8,611 bases of DNA from CAYVUV01 sp964455095 (GTDB taxonomy: Bacteria > Desulfobacterota > Binatia > HRBIN30 > CADEER01): assembly GCA_964455095.1 (NCBI GenBank), contig CAYVUV010000405.1:1-8611 (forward strand), given 5' to 3'. The translations under genes and the position numbers were made by a program. Of the stretch, positions 6,478 to 8,611 are shown in pieces. The notes beneath the pieces are model-generated. The model made no database searches. It was not told the origin of the DNA and was given only the letters and a program-made list of their open reading frames with translations. How positions within the stretch are numbered: position 1 is the stretch's first letter; each line of letters opens with the position of its first letter.

Positions 6478-6500
6478 GCCATCGGCAGCCCCGGCCGCCC

Positions 6501-7487
6501 ATGAACGACATCGAAGTCGACAATCTGTGCAAGTCGTTTGGCGAGTTCCGCGCCGTCGACGGCCTCAGCTTCACGGTCGAGCACGGCGAGGTGTTCGGTC
6601 TGCTCGGTCCGAACGGCGCCGGCAAGTCGACGCTCATCCGCATGCTCACCACGCTCGTGCCGCCGACCAGCGGTACCGCGCGCATCAACGGCTTCGACGT
6701 CGTGCGGGCGCCCAACGACGTGCGCGCCTGCATCGGCGTCATTCCCCAGGCGATGACCTCGGACCTCGACTTGAGCGCCGAGGAGAACATGAGCATCTTC
6801 GCCAAACTGTACGGCCTGCCGCGCGAGCGGCGGCGCGCGGTGATTGCCGAGCTGCTGGAGGCGGTGGACCTCACCCAGTGGGCCGACAAGCCGGTGAAGA
6901 ATTTTTCCGGCGGCATGCGGCGCCGCCTGGAGATCGCGCGCGGCCTGGTGCACGCGCCGCGCATCTTCTTTCTCGACGAACCGACCACCGGCCTCGATCC
7001 GGTGTCGCGCGTGGCGGTGTGGGAGATGCTGACGCGACTCAAGCGCGAGCGCGACCTGACGATCCTGGTGACGACGCACTACATGGACGAGGCCGACAAG
7101 CTCTGCGACCGCATCGCCATCGTCGACCACGGCAAGCTGGTCGCGCTCGACTCGCCGCTGAAGCTGAAGGCCTCGATCCCCGGCAAGAACATTCTCGAGG
7201 TCAGCTTCGACGTGGTGCCGCCGGGCTGGGCCGAGACGTTGCAGGCGCTGCCGGACGTCGCGGAGGTGCGCGCCGACGACCACGTCTTCCGCATCGCGTC
7301 GAACAACGGGCCGCGCACCACCGTCGAGCTCATGCAGGCCGCGCGCGACGCCGGCGTGGCGGTGGCGTCGCTGTCGGTGCAGAGCACGACGCTCGACGAC
7401 GTGTTCGTGCACTACACCGGGCATCAGCTGCGCGACGCCCTGCAGACGGCGGTGAAGCTCAACACCGAGTTCATGTACAACCGCTGA
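6501..7487 (+). CDS. ABC-2 type exporter ATPase (DrrA/YbhF-like)
   Basis: This 328-residue ATP-binding subunit should power the permease encoded next. The motifs are complete: Walker A GPNGAGKST (36-44), Q-loop Q83, signature FSGGMRRR (135-142), Walker B IFFLDEP (155-161) with catalytic E160, D-loop GLDP (164-167) and switch H193. Residues from about 225 form the C-terminal extension typical of DrrA-like ATPases, ending near LSVQSTTLDDVFVHYTG (291-307). The frame is open far upstream of 6501, but that part is a shadow of the adaptor gene; family alignment begins at MNDIEVDNLCKSFG. No Shine-Dalgarno is evident, and 23 bp separate it from the adaptor gene. Unlike E. coli YbhF, which carries two ATPase domains in one chain, only one is present, so the active form is presumably a homodimer. 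Substrate cannot be read from sequence. Confidence 0.93.
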   Translation: MNDIEVDNLCKSFGEFRAVDGLSFTVEHGEVFGLLGPNGAGKSTLIRMLTTLVPPTSGTARINGFDVVRAPNDVRACIGVIPQAMTSDLDLSAEENMSIFAKLYGLPRERRRAVIAELLEAVDLTQWADKPVKNFSGGMRRRLEIARGLVHAPRIFFLDEPTTGLDPVSRVAVWEMLTRLKRERDLTILVTTHYMDEADKLCDRIAIVDHGKLVALDSPLKLKASIPGKNILEVSFDVVPPGWAETLQALPDVAEVRADDHVFRIASNNGPRTTVELMQAARDAGVAVASLSVQSTTLDDVFVHYTGHQLRDALQTAVKLNTEFMYNR

Positions 7488-7499
7488 GCGGCGCACCGC

Positions 7500-8611
7500 A
7501 TGCATCGCATCTGGGCCATCATCGAACGCGACCTGCGCCGCTTCCGCCGCAGCCCGACCCTGGTCGTGGTGTCGATGATCATGCCGCTGATCCAGCTGGT
7601 CATCCTCGGCCACGCCTTCGGCGGCCGGATCAAACACCTCGACGTTGGCGTCGTCGACCAGGATCACGGCGTGCCGGCGGTGAAGCTGAAGGAGATGTTC
7701 CAGGCGGTCGCCGCCAACGCCCGCACCTTCAACCCCATCGCCTACACCGACCAGGCGGCGGCGCTGCAGGACCTGCACAACGGCAAGATCAGCGGCGTGC
7801 TGCACATCCCGCCGCACTTCTCGCGCAAGATGCTCGCCGGCGACAACCCGCGCCTGGCCTTGATCGAGGACAACGCCGACCAGTTCGCCGCCGCCACGCT
7901 CGAAGGTACGCTCGGCGCGCTGCTCGGCGCCTACAACCAGCCGTCGCCGCCACCGCGCACCTCGAGCGCGGCGACGCTGTCGGTGGTCGAAATCTATCCC
8001 TACGTGCCGTACGTCCAGTACCTGCTGCCGGGCAGCATCGTGTTGGCGATCTTCGTCTCGGCGATGATCGGCGGCGGCATCATCTTCATCGACGACAGGG
8101 CGCGCGGTCTGCACGAGGGCTACCTGGTGACGCCGATCCGCAAGATCGAGCTCATCCTCGGCTTCACCCTGGCCGGCGCCGCCAAGGCGGTGGTCGCCGG
8201 CACGGTGCTGATCACCGTCGGCTCGCTCATCGCCGGCATTCCCGATCCGCTCAACCCGCTGCGCCTGCTGCGCCTGTTCCTGCTGGTCATCACCACCTCG
8301 CTGGCGCTGATCAGCATGATGTTCCTGATGATGGTGCGCGTCAGCGATCCGCTCATCCCGCGCGCCGTGTACGGCGTGCTCATGACGGTGCTCTTCTACC
8401 CGAGCGGCGCGGTGTACCCGGTCAACGCCTTCCCGCCGTGGATGCAGGCCCTTGCCGTCGTCGATCCCTTCACCTACGCCGTGCACGGCTTTAAGGAGCT
8501 GGTGTTGAAGAACACCGGGCTGGCCGCGATCGCGCCCGACATCTTCATCCTGATCGGCTTCACCGTCGTGTCGATGGCCGCTGCCACGGTGCTCTTCCGC
8601 CGCACGCTGTA
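7500..8611 (+). CDS. ABC-2 type permease (YbhS/YbhR-like), cut at the window edge
   Basis: The 370 codons visible encode an ABC-2 transporter membrane subunit. A cytoplasmic start (MHRIWAIIERDLRRFRRSP) leads to the first membrane segment (about 20-38). A large periplasmic domain follows (about 40-170), then about five more membrane segments (roughly 173-196, 216-245, 257-279, 288-306, 343-365). The family signatures are visible: the stretch ending LVTPIRK (209-215) after the second segment, and the hydrophobic turn YPSGAVYPVNAFPPWMQ (300-316) followed by VVDPFTYAVHG (320-330). The last residues FRRTL resemble a normal permease C-terminus, and the remaining two bases are TA, so the stop codon is probably cut by one base. 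The gene starts 12 bp after the ATPase stop and shares its operon. YbhS and YbhR in E. coli are of similar length and form a pair, so a second permease may follow downstream. Confidence 0.9.
   Translation, partial: MHRIWAIIERDLRRFRRSPTLVVVSMIMPLIQLVILGHAFGGRIKHLDVGVVDQDHGVPAVKLKEMFQAVAANARTFNPIAYTDQAAALQDLHNGKISGVLHIPPHFSRKMLAGDNPRLALIEDNADQFAAATLEGTLGALLGAYNQPSPPPRTSSAATLSVVEIYPYVPYVQYLLPGSIVLAIFVSAMIGGGIIFIDDRARGLHEGYLVTPIRKIELILGFTLAGAAKAVVAGTVLITVGSLIAGIPDPLNPLRLLRLFLLVITTSLALISMMFLMMVRVSDPLIPRAVYGVLMTVLFYPSGAVYPVNAFPPWMQALAVVDPFTYAVHGFKELVLKNTGLAAIAPDIFILIGFTVVSMAAATVLFRRTL

Noticed and set aside
5646..6500. Long N-terminal extension of the ABC ATPase (frame open from 5646)
   Set aside because: It is an Arg/Gly/Ala-rich shadow of the adaptor gene in another frame. 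The family match starts at 6501.
6441..8486. 681-codon minus-strand open frame opposite the ATPase and permease
   Set aside because: Its product is a low-complexity mix of His, Arg, Asp, Val and Gln typical of antisense frames in GC-rich genes. The + strand has clear family motifs throughout.

Overview
The window is an 8.6-kb, GC-rich stretch with tightly packed genes and one incomplete gene at its right edge. An RND/ABC-style periplasmic adaptor (HlyD family) and a C-terminal tail resembling a PEP-CTERM sorting signal both point to a diderm (Gram-negative) bacterium. The overall style would fit a Deltaproteobacteria/Myxococcota/Binatota-like lineage, but nothing here fixes the taxon. No rRNA, tRNA, CRISPR array, transposase or phage gene is visible.

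Left part, + strand (1-3384): an upstream region with a short, perfect GC-rich hairpin of REP-like appearance (112-132). It is followed by a crotonase-fold enoyl-CoA hydratase/isomerase homologue (257-991) in which one of the two canonical catalytic glutamates is replaced by histidine. Next is a secreted protein (1077-2435) built from seven consecutive units of exactly 55 residues, probably a seven-bladed beta-propeller, ending in a PEP-CTERM-like tail. A TupA-like ATP-grasp protein (2512-3384) of the kind found in cell-surface polymer loci follows 76 bp later.

Middle (3421-4765): a convergent minus-strand gene (4644 down to 3421) encodes a 407-residue protein with a cupin-like metal site (H-Q-H-E and P-G-G-I-H) and a helical C-terminal half of unknown function. 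Its 121-bp upstream region is shared with a divergent tetR gene. A 14-bp perfect palindrome ends 6 bp before the tetR start and is a good candidate operator.

Right part, + strand (4766-8611): a compact operon of TetR/AcrR repressor, HlyD/YbhG-like membrane fusion protein (4-bp overlap with tetR), DrrA/YbhF-like ABC ATPase, and ABC-2 permease. Gene content and order recall the Escherichia coli cecR-ybhGFSR drug-export operon, but the ATPase here has one nucleotide-binding domain where YbhF has two. The permease frame stays open to the last base. The two final bases (TA) sit where a stop codon would be expected, so the gene is probably complete except for one base. A second permease is expected just downstream.

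The likely logic of the right part is that the repressor binds the palindrome, controls its own operon and possibly the divergent cupin gene, and is released by the compound that the exporter removes. The left part holds unrelated lipid-metabolism and cell-surface functions. The most unusual items are the indel-free 7 x 55 repeat protein next to an ATP-grasp gene, the cupin gene of unknown function sharing a control region with an exporter repressor, and the altered crotonase active site.
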